A stretch of DNA of 64,000 nt. Origin: Cladorhizidae sp. MBARI D1340-BT2 (lineage: Eukaryota; Porifera; Demospongiae; Poecilosclerida; Cladorhizidae). Made by a program: the position numbers and the translations under genes. Positions 10,101-21,800 of the stretch are shown piece after piece (the first letter of the stretch is position 1; each line of letters opens with the position of its first letter). The DNA lies in assembly GCA_028752905.1 (NCBI GenBank), contig JAQNBH010000009.1, positions 46,981,165 through 47,045,164 on the forward strand, written 5' to 3'. Under the pieces are notes generated by a model that did not search any database, was not told the DNA's origin, and worked only from the letters and a program-made list of their open reading frames with translations.

Positions 10101-13100
10101 AGTTGCAGGTATCTAGTCTTACATTAATGTTTCAGTGTATCTAGTTTTGCCTTAGTTTTGCAGGTATCTAGTCTTGCCTTAGTGTTGCAGTGTATCTAGT
10201 CTTGCCTTAGTGTTGCAGGTATCTAGTCTTGTCGTAGTGTTGCAGGTATGTAGTTTTGCCTTAGTGTTGCAGTGTATCTAGTCCTGTATTAGCATTGGAG
10301 TGTATCTAGTCTTGCCTTAGTGTTGCAGTATATCTAGTCTTGCCTTAGTGTTGAAGTGTATCTAGTCTTGCATTAGTGTTTCAGTGTATCTAGTCTGGCC
10401 TTGGTATTGCAGTGTATCTAGATGTGCCTTAGTGTTGCAGTGTATCTAGTCTTGCTTTAGTGTTGCAGTGTATCTAGTCTTGCCTTAGTGTTGCAGGTAT
10501 CTAGTCTATAGTGCTTCAGGTATCTTAGTGTTGCAGTGCATCTAGTCTTGCCTTAGTGTTGCAGTGTATCCAGTCTTGCCATAGTGTTGCAGGTATCTAG
10601 TCTTGCCTTAGTGTTGCAGTGTATCCAATCTTGCCGTAGTGTTGCAGGTATCTAGTCTTGCCTTTGTTTTGCAGGTATCTAGTCTTGCCTTAGTGTTGCA
10701 ATGTATCTAGTCTTGCCTTAGTTTTGCAGGTATCTAATCTTGCCTTAGTGTTGCAGGTATCTAATCTTGCCTTAGTGTTGCAGGTATCTAGTCTTGACTT
10801 AGTGTTGCAGGTATCTAGCCTTGCCTTAGTGTTGCAGTGTATCTAGTTTGGCCTTAGTGTTGCAGGTATCTAGTCTTGCCTTAGTTTTGCAGGTATCTAG
10901 TCTTGCCGTAGTGTTGCAGGTATGTAGTTTTGCTTTAGTGTTGCAATGTATCTAGTCTTGCCTTAGTGTTGGTCTTGCTATAGTGTTGCAGTGTATCTAG
11001 TCTTGCCGTAGTGTTGCAGTGTATCTAGACTTGCCTTACTTAGTGTTGCAGGTTTCTAGTCTTGCAGTATAGTTTTGCAGGTATCTAGTTTTGCCTTAGT
11101 GTTGCAGTGTATCTAGTCTTGCCTTAGTGTTGCAGGTATCTAATCTTGCCTTAGTGTTGCAATGTATCTAGTCTTGCCTTAGTTTTGCAGGTATCTAGTC
11201 TTGCCTTAGTGTTGCAGGTATCTAGTCTTGACTTAGAGTTGCAGGTATCTAGTCTTACATTAATGTTTCAGTGTATCTAGTTTTGCCTTACTTTTGCAGG
11301 TATCTAGTCTTGCCTTAGTGTTTCAGTGTATCTAGTCTTGCCTTAGTGTTGCAGGTATCTAGTCTTGTCGTAGTGTTGCAGGTATGTAGTTTTGCCTTAG
11401 TGTTGCAGTGTATCTAGTCTTGCCTTAGTGTTGCAGTATATCTAGTCTTGCCTTAGTGTTGAAGTGTATCTAGTCTTGCATTAGTGTTTCAGTGTATCTA
11501 GTCTGGCCTTGGTGTTGCAGTGTATCTAGACGTGCCTTAGTGTTGCAGTGTATCTAGTCTTGCTTTAGTGTTGCAGTGTATCTAGTCTTGCCTTAGTGTT
11601 GCAGGTATCTAGTCTTACCATAGTGCTTCAGGTATCTTAGTGTTGCAGTGCATCTAGTCTTGCCTTAGTGTTGCAGTGTATCCAATCTTGCCATAGTGTT
11701 GCAGGTATCTAGTCTTGCCTTTTGTTTGCAGGTATCTAGTCTTGCCTTAGTGTTGCAATGTATCTAGTCTTGCCTTAGTTTTGCAGGTATCTAATCTTGC
11801 CTTAGTGTTGCAGGTATCTAGTCTTGCCTTAGTGTTGCAGGTATCTAGTCTTGACTTAGTGTTGCAGGTATCTAGCCTTGCCTTAGTGTTGCAGTGTATC
11901 TAGTTTGGCCTTAGTTTTGCAGGTATCTAGTCTTGCCTTAGTGTTGCAGTGTATCTAGTCTTGCCTTAATGTTGCAGGTATCTAGTCTTGCCGTAGTGTT
12001 GCAGGTATGTAGTTTTGCTTTAGTGTTGCAATGTATCTAGTCTTGCCTTAGTGTTGGTCTTGCCATAATGTTGCAGTGTATCTAGTGTTGCCGTAGTGTT
12101 GCAGTGTATCTAGACTTGCCTTACTTAGTGTTGCAGGTATCTAGTCTTGCCTTAGTGTTGCAGTATATTTAGTCTTGTCTTAGTGTTGCAGGTTTCTAGT
12201 CTTGCCGTAGTTTTGCAGGTATCTAGTTTTGCCTTAGTGTTGCAGTGTATCTAGTCTTGCCTTAGTGTTGCAGGTATCTAGTCTTGACTTAGTGTTGCAG
12301 GTATCTAGTCTTGCCTTAGTGTTGCAGTGTATCTAGTTTTGCCTTATTGTTGCAGTGTATCTAGTCTTGCCATAGTGTTGCAGTGTATCTGGACTTGCCT
12401 CAGTGTTGTAGTTATCTAGTCTTGCCTTAGTGTTTCAGTGTATCTAGTCTTGCCTTAGTGATGCAGTGTATTTAGTCTTGTCTTAGTGTTACAGGTTTCT
12501 AGTCTTGCCGTAGTTTTGCAGGTATCTAGTTTTGCCTTAGTGTTGCAGTGTATTTAGTCTTGCCTTAGTGTTGCAGGTACCTAATGTTGCAATAGTTTTG
12601 CAGGTATCTAGTCTTGCCTTAGTGTTTCAGTGTATCTAGTCTTGCCTTAGTGTTGCAGTGTATATAGTCTTGTCTTAGTGTTGCAGCTTTCTAGTCATGC
12701 CGTAGTTTTGCAGGTATCTAGTTTTGCCTTAGTATTGCAGTGTATCTAGTCTTGCCTTACTGTTGCAGGTATCTAGTCTTGTCTTAGTGTTGCAGGTATC
12801 TAGTCTTGCCTTAGTGTTGCAGTGTATATAGTCTTGCCTTGGTGTTGCAGTATATCTAGACGTGTCTTAGTATTGCAGTGTATCTAGTCTTGCTTTAGTG
12901 TTGCAGTGTATCTAGTCTTGCCTTAGTGTTGCAGGTATCTAATCTTGCCTTAGTGTTGCAGTGTATCTAGTCTTGCCTTAGTGTTGCAGGTATCTAGTCT
13001 TACCGTAGTGCTTCAGGTATCATAGTGCTGCAGTGCATCTAGTCTAGCCGTAGTGTTGCAGGTATCTAGTCTTGCCTTAGTTTTGCAGGTATCTAGTCTT

Positions 13101-15713
13101 GCCTTAGTGTTGCAATGTATCTAGTCTTGCCTTAGTTTTGCAGGTATCTAGTCTTGCCTTAGTGTTGCAGGTATCTAGTCTTGACTTAGAGTTGCAGGTA
13201 TCTAGTCTTACATTAATGTTTCAGTGTATCTAGTTTTGCCTTAGTTTTGCAGGTATCTAGTCTTGCCTTAGTGTTGCAGTGTATCTAGTCTTGCCTTAGT
13301 GTTGCAGGTATCTAGTCTTGTCGTAGTGTTGCAGGTATGTAGTTTTGCCTTAGTGTTGCAGTGTATCTAGTCCTGTATTAGCATTGGAGTGTATCTAGTC
13401 TTGCCTTAGTGTTGCAGTATATCTAGTCTTGCCTTAGTGTTGAAGTGTATCTAGTCTTGCATTAGTGTTTCAGTGTATCTAGTCTGGCCTTGGTATTGCA
13501 GTGTATCTAGATGTGCCTTAGTGTTGCAGTGTATCTAGTCTTGCTTTAGTGTTGCAGTGTATCTAGTCTTGCCTTAGTGTTGCAGGTATCTAGTCTATAG
13601 TGCTTCAGGTATCTTAGTGTTGCAGTGCATCTAGTCTTGCCTTAGTGTTGCAGTGTATCCAGTCTTGCCATAGTGTTGCAGGTATCTAGTCTTGCCTTAG
13701 TGTTGCAGTGTATCCAATCTTGCCGTAGTGTTGCAGGTATCTAGTCTTGCCTTTGTTTTGCAGGTATCTAGTCTTGCCTTAGTGTTGCAATGTATCTAGT
13801 CTTGCCTTAGTTTTGCAGGTATCTAATCTTGCCTTAGTGTTGCAGGTATCTAATCTTGCCTTAGTGTTGCAGGTATCTAGTCTTGACTTAGTGTTGCAGG
13901 TATCTAGCCTTGCCTTAGTGTTGCAGTGTATCTAGTTTGGCCTTAGTGTTGCAGGTATCTAGTCTTGCCTTAGTTTTGCAGGTATCTAGTCTTGCCGTAG
14001 TGTTGCAGGTATGTAGTTTTGCTTTAGTGTTGCAATGTATCTAGTCTTGCCTTAGTGTTGGTCTTGCTATAGTGTTGCAGTGTATCTAGCCTTGCCGTAG
14101 TGTTGCAGTGTATCTAGACTTGCCTTACTTAGTGTTGCAGGTTTCTAGTCTTGCAGTATAGTTTTGCAGGTATCTAGTTTTGCCTTAGTGTTGCAGTGTA
14201 TCTAGTCTTGCCTTAGTGTTGCAGGTATCTAATCTTGCCTAAGTGTTGCAATGTATCTAGTCTTGCCTTAGTTTTGCAGGTATCTAGTCTTGCCTTAGTG
14301 TTGCAGGTATCTAGTCTTGACTTAGAGTTGCAGGTATCTAGTCTTACATTAATGTTTCAGTGTATCTAGTTTTGCCTTACTTTTGCAGGTATCTAGTCTT
14401 GCCTTAGTGTTTCAGTGTATCTAGTCTTGCCTTAGTGTTGCAGGTATCTAGTCTTGTCGTAGTGTTGCAGGTATGTAGTTTTGCCTTAGTGTTGCAGTGT
14501 ATCTAGTCCTGCATTAGCATTGCAGTGTATCTAGTCTTGCCTTAGTGTTGCAGTATATCTAGTCTTGCCTTAGTGTTGAAGTGTATCTAGTCTTGCATTA
14601 GTGTTTCAGTGTATCTAGTCTGGCCTTGGTGTTGCAGTGTATCTAGACGTGCCTTAGTGTTGCAGTGTATCTAGTCTTGCTTTAGTGTTGCAGTGTATCT
14701 AGTCTTGCCTTAGTGTTGCAGGTATCTAGTCTTACCATAGTGCTTCAGGTATCTTAGTGTTGCAGTGCATCTAGTCTTGCCTTAGTGTTGCAGTGTATCC
14801 AATCTTGCCATAGTGTTGCAGGTATCTAGTCTTGCCTTTTGTTTGCAGGTATCTAGTCTTGCCTTAGTGTTGCAATGTATCTAGTCTTGCCTTAGTTTTG
14901 CAGGTATCTAATCTTGCCTTAGTGTTGCAGGTATCTAGTCTTGCCTTAGTGTTGCAGGTATCTAGTCTTGACTTAGTGTTGCAGGTATCTAGCCTTGCCT
15001 TAGTGTTGCAGTGTATCTAGTTTGGCCTTAGTTTTGCAGGTATCTAGTCTTGCCTTAGTGTTGCAGTGTATCTAGTCTTGCCTTAATGTTGCAGGTATCT
15101 AGTCTTGCCGTAGTGTTGCAGGTATGTAGTTTTGCTTTAGTGTTGCAATGTATCTAGTCTTGCCTTAGTGTTGGTCTTGCCATAATGTTGCAGTGTATCT
15201 AGTGTTGCCGTAGTGTTGCAGTGTATCTAGACTTGCCTTACTTAGTGTTGCAGGTATCTAGTCTTGCCTTAGTGTTGCAGTGTATCTAGTCTTGCCTTAA
15301 TGTTGCAGTGTATCTAGTCTTGCCTTAGTGTTGAAGTGTATCTAGTCTTGCCTTAGTATTACAGTTTATCTAGTCTTGCCTATCTAGTCTTACCTTAGTG
15401 TTGCAGGTACCTAGTGTTGCTGTAGTTTTGCAGGTATCTAGTCTTGCCTTAGTATTTCAGTGTATCTAGTCTTGCCTTAGTGTTGCAGTATATTTAGTCT
15501 TGTCTTAGTGTTGCAGGTTTCTAGTCTTGCCGTAGTTTTGCAGGTATCTAGTTTTGCCTTAGTGTTGCAGTGTATCTAGTCTTGCCTTAGTGTTGCAGGT
15601 ATCTAGTCTTGACTTAGTGTTGCAGGTATCTCGTCTTGCCTTAGTGTTGCAGTGTATCTAGTCTTGCCTTAGTTTTACAGCTATCTAGTCATGCTTTAGT
15701 GTTTCAGTGTATA
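4170..15713. repeat. 27/28-bp satellite array, middle segment
   Basis: The same 27/28-bp monomers continue for 11.5 kb with no gene. Rare variants serve as landmarks for higher-order structure: TACCTAGT, TCTAGACGTGCC, CTTACCATAGTGCTTCAGG and GTTGGTCTTGCC. The marker CTTACCATAGTGCTTCAGG recurs at about 7,445, 8,316, 11,613 and 14,730, and also at about 8 at the window start. The array is therefore built from repeated multi-kilobase blocks. The right end carries the left target-site duplication of LINE copy 2 at 15,706-15,713. Confidence 0.95.
8309..14722. repeat. Tandem pair of ~3.1-3.3-kb higher-order repeat blocks
   Basis: Block 8,309-11,605 and block 11,606-14,722 share the same order of variant monomers from end to end. 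Both begin with the CTTACCATAGTGCTTCAGG variant. The second block lacks about 180 bp near 12,150, corresponding to about 8,870-9,050 of the first. A further block starting at 14,723 begins with the same roughly 1 kb and is then interrupted by the LINE. This is the higher-order organisation typical of unequal exchange in satellites. Confidence 0.8.
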
Positions 15714-15799
15714 AAGTGGAGGAGAAGAAGACAACCTCTCCGCGGTCTCCTCCACAAGTACCTGCTCGATCCTGCCTGCATCAACGAACAGAGAAACTA

Positions 15800-18685
15800 A
15801 TGTCTTCACTCCGCTCACAGCGACCCCAACGTCCGAGGCAGCACGCGCCCTTTTCAGGGCGGGCGGACTCGTCCGTCGAAATCCTCGTGATCCTCCAGCT
15901 GAATGTCGAGGGCCTCACCACCGCTAAGCTCGACATCCTAGAACAGCTCGCCAACACCAACAAGGCAACCGTCGTGGTACTCCAGGAGACGCACAAAGAG
16001 AACACCACCACTCTAGAGCTCCCTGGGTACTCACTCGCTGGCCACACCAAGAACAAACATCACGGCCTGGCGACCTTCATGAAGGACGGCGTGCCCTGGA
16101 CACCAGCTACCCAGTGTGCCCCCGACTCCGAAGTCGAGTGGATCGCCACCAAAGTCGACGACACCACCATCGTCAACATCTACAAGCCTCCACCGAGTCG
16201 ACTACCACCCGGCTCGCTGCCAGACGCCCCTGCCCCAGTTGTGTTTGTCGGCGATTTCACCTGCTGGCACATCGACTGGGGGTATAAGACCACCAATCAG
16301 GACGGCATGGACCTGGCAGCATGGGCATCCTCCACCGATGCCACGCTCCTATTCGACCCAAAGGAGCCTCACTCGTTCACGTCCGGCCGATGGAACACCA
16401 AGACCAACCCGGACCTGGCCTTCGCCAAAACCATCGGGCAAGAGCCGCTCCCGGTCCGACGTGTCCTGGACAGATTTCCCCGCTCCCAACACCGCCCGTC
16501 GTTGATCACAACTCCATCGTGGGTCCTGTCGACGGAGGGAAAGCTAGTCTGGAGGTGGAACTTCAGGAAGGCGAGGTGGTCGGAGTTCGCGAGCGACACC
16601 AACACCACAGCCGACGCCCTGCCAGTGCCCACCGCCTCTAACATCGATGAGGCCTACGAGATGTACTGCAAGATGTTGACGGACGCCGCCAAGAAACACG
16701 TCCCACGGGGAGTCCGAAAGAACTACGTCCCCTGCTGGGACATGGAGTGTGACAAACTCCTGCGTGCCCACAACACCGCCGACACCAAGGCAGAGAGAGC
16801 CAAAGCCGCCACCGACCTATTGACCATGCTCAACTCCAAACGGCGAGAGAGGTGGAATGAGACCGTCGAATCTATCGACTTCACCCACTCCAGCCGACGA
16901 GCGTGGCAGACCATCAATAAGCTGACCGGCAAGGTATCAAAACCAGCGCCATGCCCCATCACTGCAGACTCCATCGCAGCCCAGCTGATCATCAACGGTC
17001 GCTTCCCCGATGCTGACAAGGACTTCACTCGCAAGACCATCGGCGAAGTGAATGACCTGCGCAGGACCCCCAACGCAGACCTGAACCTATCGGGAGACTT
17101 CACCAGCAACGAGATGAAGGCGGCTATCAAACACCTGAAGCCTAGCAAAGCAGCCGGGATCGACAACATCCACCCGGAGTTCATCCTGCACCAGGGCAGC
17201 AGAGCCACGGAGTGGCTTCGGTCATTCTGCTCCGCCTGCTACCTCTCGTCAAAGCTCCCGAAGATATGGAGGTGCGCCAAGATCATCGCCATACCAAAGC
17301 CAGGCAAACCGTTGGACGACCCAAAGGGATACCGGCCAATCTCTCTCCTCTGCGTGCCATACAAGATCATGGAACGGCTTCTCCACGCACGCCTCGACCC
17401 GGTGATCGACCCTAAACTGCCGAAGGAGCAAGCTGGCTTCCGCCGCGGAAGATCAACGGCGGACCAGGTGACCCTCCTCACCCAGGACATCGAGGACTCC
17501 TTCCAGAGGGGTGATAAGTCGGGCGTCGTCCTCCTCGATCTCACAGCGGCGTACGATACTGTCTGGCTGCACGGACTCCACCTTAAGCTGCTCCAGACAG
17601 TCCCCAACCGGCACATGGTGGACTTCATCATGGAGATGCTGACCAACCGCAGCTTCACCCTCTACACCAGCGACGGCCAACACAGCAGGCTCAGGCGACT
17701 GAAGAATGGCGTCCCCCAAGGCTCCGTACTGGCTCCGATGTTGTTCAACATCTACATCCACGACCTTCCCGACACGTTGTCGAAGAAGTACGGATACGCA
17801 GACGATCTCGCCATCATGATGTCTGAAAATGCCTGGGAGACGATCGAATCGGGGCTCACGGCTGACATGAACACCCTGTCAACGTACCTCACGAACTGGC
17901 GCCTGAAGCTCTCGGTGGCCAAGACCATGTCTGCTGCTTTCCACCTCAACAACCGGGAGGCAGGCCGAGAGCTGAACATCATCGTCAACAACAACAGACT
18001 CCAGTTCCAGGCCGAGCCGACATACCTCGGGGTCAAGCTAGATCGTACCCTCACTTTCCGCCAACACCTGGAAAGCCTGTCGGCAAAGATATCGGCCCGC
18101 ACCGCCCTGATACGCCACCTAGCTGGTACCACCTGGGTTGCCTCGACCAAGACGCTGCGCATCTCTACCCAGGCACTGGTATTCTCCGCCGCGGAGTACT
18201 GCTCCCCTGTCTGGTGCAGGAGCACTCACACCAAGAAGGTCGATATGACGCTAAATACGGCCTTGCGAACGGTCTCGGGCTGCCTGCGAGCCACACCTGT
18301 TGATCATCTACCCATCCTCGCCGGCATCGCCCCACCAATGCTGCGACGCGAAGCAGCCGTCCTGTCCCTGTCCCGCAAGGCCATCAATGACGAGGACCAC
18401 CTTCTCCACCATATCGCCACCGAGCCCCCAATACGCCAACGCCTCAAATCAAGACACTCGTTCGCGGAGCAAGCCCATCAGCTCCTGCGCTCAACACCTG
18501 ACGATGTCTCGAAAGGTGGTTGGCTGAAACACCGCTGGAGGAAGAAGTGCAGTCAGCCAGCAAGTCCAGGCTACATCGATTCGTGGAGACGCCGGACGAG
18601 CTGCCAGGCGAGGACCTACCGCGCAGGCAGTGGACAACCCTCAACCGCCTCAGAACTGGTGTCGGCCGCTTCGCCGCCAACATGA
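15800..18685 (+). CDS. LINE endonuclease-reverse transcriptase polyprotein, copy 2
   Basis: The product is 961 residues from the ATG at 15,800. It has the same domains and motifs as copy 1: endonuclease with GDFT and SQH, and reverse transcriptase with LDLTAAYD, GVPQGS and YADD. The only amino-acid difference I found in this frame is residue 604, glutamine in copy 1 (CAG at 2,887) and arginine in copy 2 (CGG at 17,609). The frame closes at the same foreign-looking C-terminus, so the tail frameshift was present before the locus was duplicated. It is probably not active on its own. Confidence 0.9.
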   Translation: MSSLRSQRPQRPRQHAPFSGRADSSVEILVILQLNVEGLTTAKLDILEQLANTNKATVVVLQETHKENTTTLELPGYSLAGHTKNKHHGLATFMKDGVPWTPATQCAPDSEVEWIATKVDDTTIVNIYKPPPSRLPPGSLPDAPAPVVFVGDFTCWHIDWGYKTTNQDGMDLAAWASSTDATLLFDPKEPHSFTSGRWNTKTNPDLAFAKTIGQEPLPVRRVLDRFPRSQHRPSLITTPSWVLSTEGKLVWRWNFRKARWSEFASDTNTTADALPVPTASNIDEAYEMYCKMLTDAAKKHVPRGVRKNYVPCWDMECDKLLRAHNTADTKAERAKAATDLLTMLNSKRRERWNETVESIDFTHSSRRAWQTINKLTGKVSKPAPCPITADSIAAQLIINGRFPDADKDFTRKTIGEVNDLRRTPNADLNLSGDFTSNEMKAAIKHLKPSKAAGIDNIHPEFILHQGSRATEWLRSFCSACYLSSKLPKIWRCAKIIAIPKPGKPLDDPKGYRPISLLCVPYKIMERLLHARLDPVIDPKLPKEQAGFRRGRSTADQVTLLTQDIEDSFQRGDKSGVVLLDLTAAYDTVWLHGLHLKLLQTVPNRHMVDFIMEMLTNRSFTLYTSDGQHSRLRRLKNGVPQGSVLAPMLFNIYIHDLPDTLSKKYGYADDLAIMMSENAWETIESGLTADMNTLSTYLTNWRLKLSVAKTMSAAFHLNNREAGRELNIIVNNNRLQFQAEPTYLGVKLDRTLTFRQHLESLSAKISARTALIRHLAGTTWVASTKTLRISTQALVFSAAEYCSPVWCRSTHTKKVDMTLNTALRTVSGCLRATPVDHLPILAGIAPPMLRREAAVLSLSRKAINDEDHLLHHIATEPPIRQRLKSRHSFAEQAHQLLRSTPDDVSKGGWLKHRWRKKCSQPASPGYIDSWRRRTSCQARTYRAGSGQPSTASELVSAASPPT

Positions 18686-18825
18686 AAGAATGGGGACTGA
18701 GAGACTCGGCCGCGTGTGAATGTGGGCACCCGGAACAGACAGTAGATCACGTCATCGAGTCCTGCCCCCTACACCGTCCACCCAATGGCGAGCCCGGGAT
18801 AGCCAGTCTGGACGACGAGACATGA
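18502..18825 (+). pseudogene. LINE C-terminal Cys/His tail in -1 frame, copy 2
   Basis: This is the counterpart of 3,780-4,103, with LNRLRTG, CECG and ESCPL motifs in the -1 frame relative to the main LINE frame. It differs from copy 1 by lysine to glutamate near the end (AAG at 4,068, GAG at 18,790). There is no plausible independent start codon. It is read as the separated C-terminus of the polyprotein. Confidence 0.75.
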
Positions 18826-18891
18826 GCGGGGCTGTCCTCGACAGAGTTGGTGATCTGACGTTGACGAGCAAACGAAAGAAGAAGAAGAAGA

Positions 18892-21800
18892 AGTGTATAT
18901 AGTCTTGCCATAGTGTTGCAGTGTATCTAGTCTTGCCTTAGTTTTTCAGTGTATCAAATCTTGCCTATCTAGTCTTGCCTTAGTGTTGCAGGTACCTAGT
19001 ATTGCCGTAGTTTTGCAGGTATTTAGTCTTGCGTTCGTGTTGCAGTGTATCTAGTCATGCCTTAGTTTTGCAGTTGCCGTAGTTTTGCAGGTATCTAGTC
19101 TTGCCTTAGTGTTGTAGTTTTACCTTATTGTTGCAATGTATCTAGTCTTGCCATAGTGTTGCAGTGTATCTAGACTTGCCTCAGTGTTGCAGGTATCTAG
19201 TCTCTTGCCTTAGTGTTGCAGTGTATCTAGTTTTGCCTAAGTATTGCAAGTATCTAGTATTGCCTTAGTGTTGCAGTGTATCTAGTCTGGCCTTAGTTTT
19301 GCAATGTATCTAGTCTTGCCTTAGTGTTGCAGTGTATCTAGTCTTGCCTTAGTTTTGCAGTGTATCTAGTCTTGCCTATCTAGTCTTGCCTTAGTGTTGC
19401 AGGTACCTAGTATTGCCGTAGTTTTGCAGTGTATCTAATCTTGCCTTAGTGTTGCAGTATATCTTGTCTTGCCTTGGTATTGCAGTGTATCTAGTCTTGC
19501 CTGAGTGTTGCAGTGTATCTAGTCTTGCCTTGGTGTTGCAGTGTATCTAGTCTTGCCTTAGTTTTGCAGTGTATCTAGTCTTGCCTTAGTGTTGCAGGTT
19601 TCTAGTCTTGCCGTAGTTTTGCAGGTATCTAGTCTTGCCTTAGCGTTGCAGTGTATCTAGTCTTGCATTAGTGTTGCAGTGTATCTAGTCTTGCTTAGTG
19701 TTGCAGTGTATCTAGTCTTGCCTTAGTGTTGCAGGTATCTAGTCTTGCCGTCGTTTTGCAGGTATCTAGTCTTGCCTTAGTGTTGCAGTGTATCTAGTCT
19801 TACCTTAGTTTTGCAGTGTATCTAGTCTTGCCTTAGTGTTGCAGTTTATCTAGTCTTGCCTTAGTTTTGCAGTGTATCTAGTCTTGCCTTAGTGTTGCAG
19901 GTATCTAGTCTTGCCTTAGTGTTGCAGTGTATCTAGGTGTTGCAGGTATCTAGTTTTGCCGTAGTGTTGCAATGTATCTAGTCTTGCCTTAGTTTTGCAG
20001 GTATGTAGTTTTGCCTTAGTATTGCAGTGTATCTAGTCTTGCCTTAGTGTTGCAGGGTATCTAGTCTTGCCTTAGTGTTGCAGTGTATCTAGTCTTGCCT
20101 TAGTGTTGCAGTGTATCTAGTCTTGCCTTAGTGTTGAAGTGTATCTAGTCTTGCCTTAGTGTTGCAGTGTATCTAGTTTGGCCTTAGTGTTGCAGGTATC
20201 TAGTCTTGCCTTAATGTTGCAGGTATCTAGTCTTGCCGTAGTGTTGCAGGTATCTCGTCTTGCCTTAGTGTTGCAGTGTATCTAGTCTTGCCTTAGTTTT
20301 ACAGCTATCTAGTCATGCTTCAGTGTTTCAGTGTATATAGTCTTGCCGTAGTGTTGCAGTGTATCTAGTCTTGCCTTAGTTTTTCAGTGTATAAAATCTT
20401 GCCTATCTAGTCTTGCCTTAGTGTTGCAGGTACCTAGTATTGCCGTAGTTTTGCAGGTATCTAGTCTTGCCTTAGTGTTGCAATGTATCTAGTCTTGCCT
20501 TAGTTTTGCAGGTATCTAATCTTGCCTTAGTGTTGCAGGTATCTAGTCTTGCCTTAGTGTTGCAGGTATCTAGTCTTGACTTAGTGTTGCAGGTATCTAG
20601 CCTTGCCTTAGTGTTGCAGTGTATCTAGTTTGGCCTTAGTGTTGCAGGTATCTAGTCTTGCCTTAGTGTTGCAGTGTATCTAGTCTTGCCTTAATGTTGC
20701 AGGTATCTAGTCTTGCCGTAGTGTTGCAGGTATGTAATTTTGCTTTAGTGTTGCAATGTATCTAGTCTTGCCTTAGTGTTGGTCTTGCCATAGTGTTGCA
20801 GTGTATCTAGTCTTGCCGTAGTGTTGCAGTGTATCTAGACTTGCCTTACTTAGTGTTGCAGGTATCTAGTCTTGCCTTAGTGTTGCAGTGTATCTAGTCT
20901 TGCCTTAATGTTGCAGGTATCTAGTCTTGCCGTAGTGTTGCAGGTATGTAGTTGTGCTTTAGTGTTGCAATGTATCTAGTCTTGCCTTAGTGTTGGTCTT
21001 GCCATAGTGTTGCAGTGTATCTAGTCTTGCCGTAGTGTTGCAGTGTATCTAGACTTGCCTTACTTAGTGTTGCAGGTATCTAGTCTTGCCTTAGTGTTGC
21101 AGTGTATCTAGTCTTGCCTTAATGTTGCAGTGTATCTAGTCTTGCCTTAGTGTTGAAGTGTATCTAGTCTTGCCTTAGTATTACAGTTTATCTAGTCTTG
21201 CCTATCTAATCTTACCTTAGTGTTGCAGGTACCTAGTGTTGCTGTAGTTTTGCAGGTATCTAGTCTTGCCTTAGTGTTTCAGTGTATCTAGTCTTGCCTT
21301 AGTGTTGCAGTATATTTAGTCTTGTCTTAGTGTTGCAGGTTTCTAGTCTTGCCGTAGTTTTGCAGGTATCTAGTTTTGCCTTAGTGTTGCAGTGTATCTA
21401 GTCTTGCCTTAGTGTTGCAGGTATCTAGTCTTGACTTAGTGTTGCAGGTATCTCGTCTTGCCTTAGTGTTGCAGTGTATCTAGTCTTGCCTTAGTTTTAC
21501 AGCTATCTAGTCATGCTTTAGTGTTTCAGTGTATATAATCTTGCCATAGTGTTGCAGTGTATCTAGTCTTGCCTTAGTTTTTCAGTGTATCTAGTCTTGC
21601 CTTAGTGTTGTAGTTTTACCTTATTGTTGCAGTGTATCTAGTCCTGCCATAGTGTTGCAGTGTATCTAGACTTGCCTCAGTGTTGCAGGTATCTAGTCTC
21701 TTGCCTTAGTGTTGCAGTGTATCTAGTTTTGCCTAAGTGTTGCAAGTATCTAGTCTTTCCTTAGTGTTGCAGTGTATCTAGTCTGGCTTTAGTGTTGCAA

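Larger units (their letters stand above)
15714..18891 (+). mobile_element. Non-LTR retrotransposon (LINE), copy 2
   Basis: This is a near-identical copy of the element at 992-4,169, with the same ends, the same (GAA)n tail and the same AGTGTATA duplication at 15,706-15,713 and 18,892-18,899. The surrounding satellite monomers match those around copy 1 in order and in private variants. It therefore arose by duplication of the locus and not by an independent retrotransposition. Empty-site paralogues lie near 20,330 and 21,530. Confidence 0.93.
14723..21277. repeat. Segmental duplicate of window bases 1-6,500 including the LINE
   Basis: Bases 14,723 onward repeat bases 1 onward with an offset of 14,722 bp through the left satellite, the LINE and the right satellite. 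Only scattered substitutions are seen. An indel of about 55 bp, equal to two monomers, occurs near 5,870/20,610. The match ends near 6,500 and 21,277. The two LINE copies differ at very few sites; two that change the protein are noted in the copy 2 entries. Confidence 0.88.
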
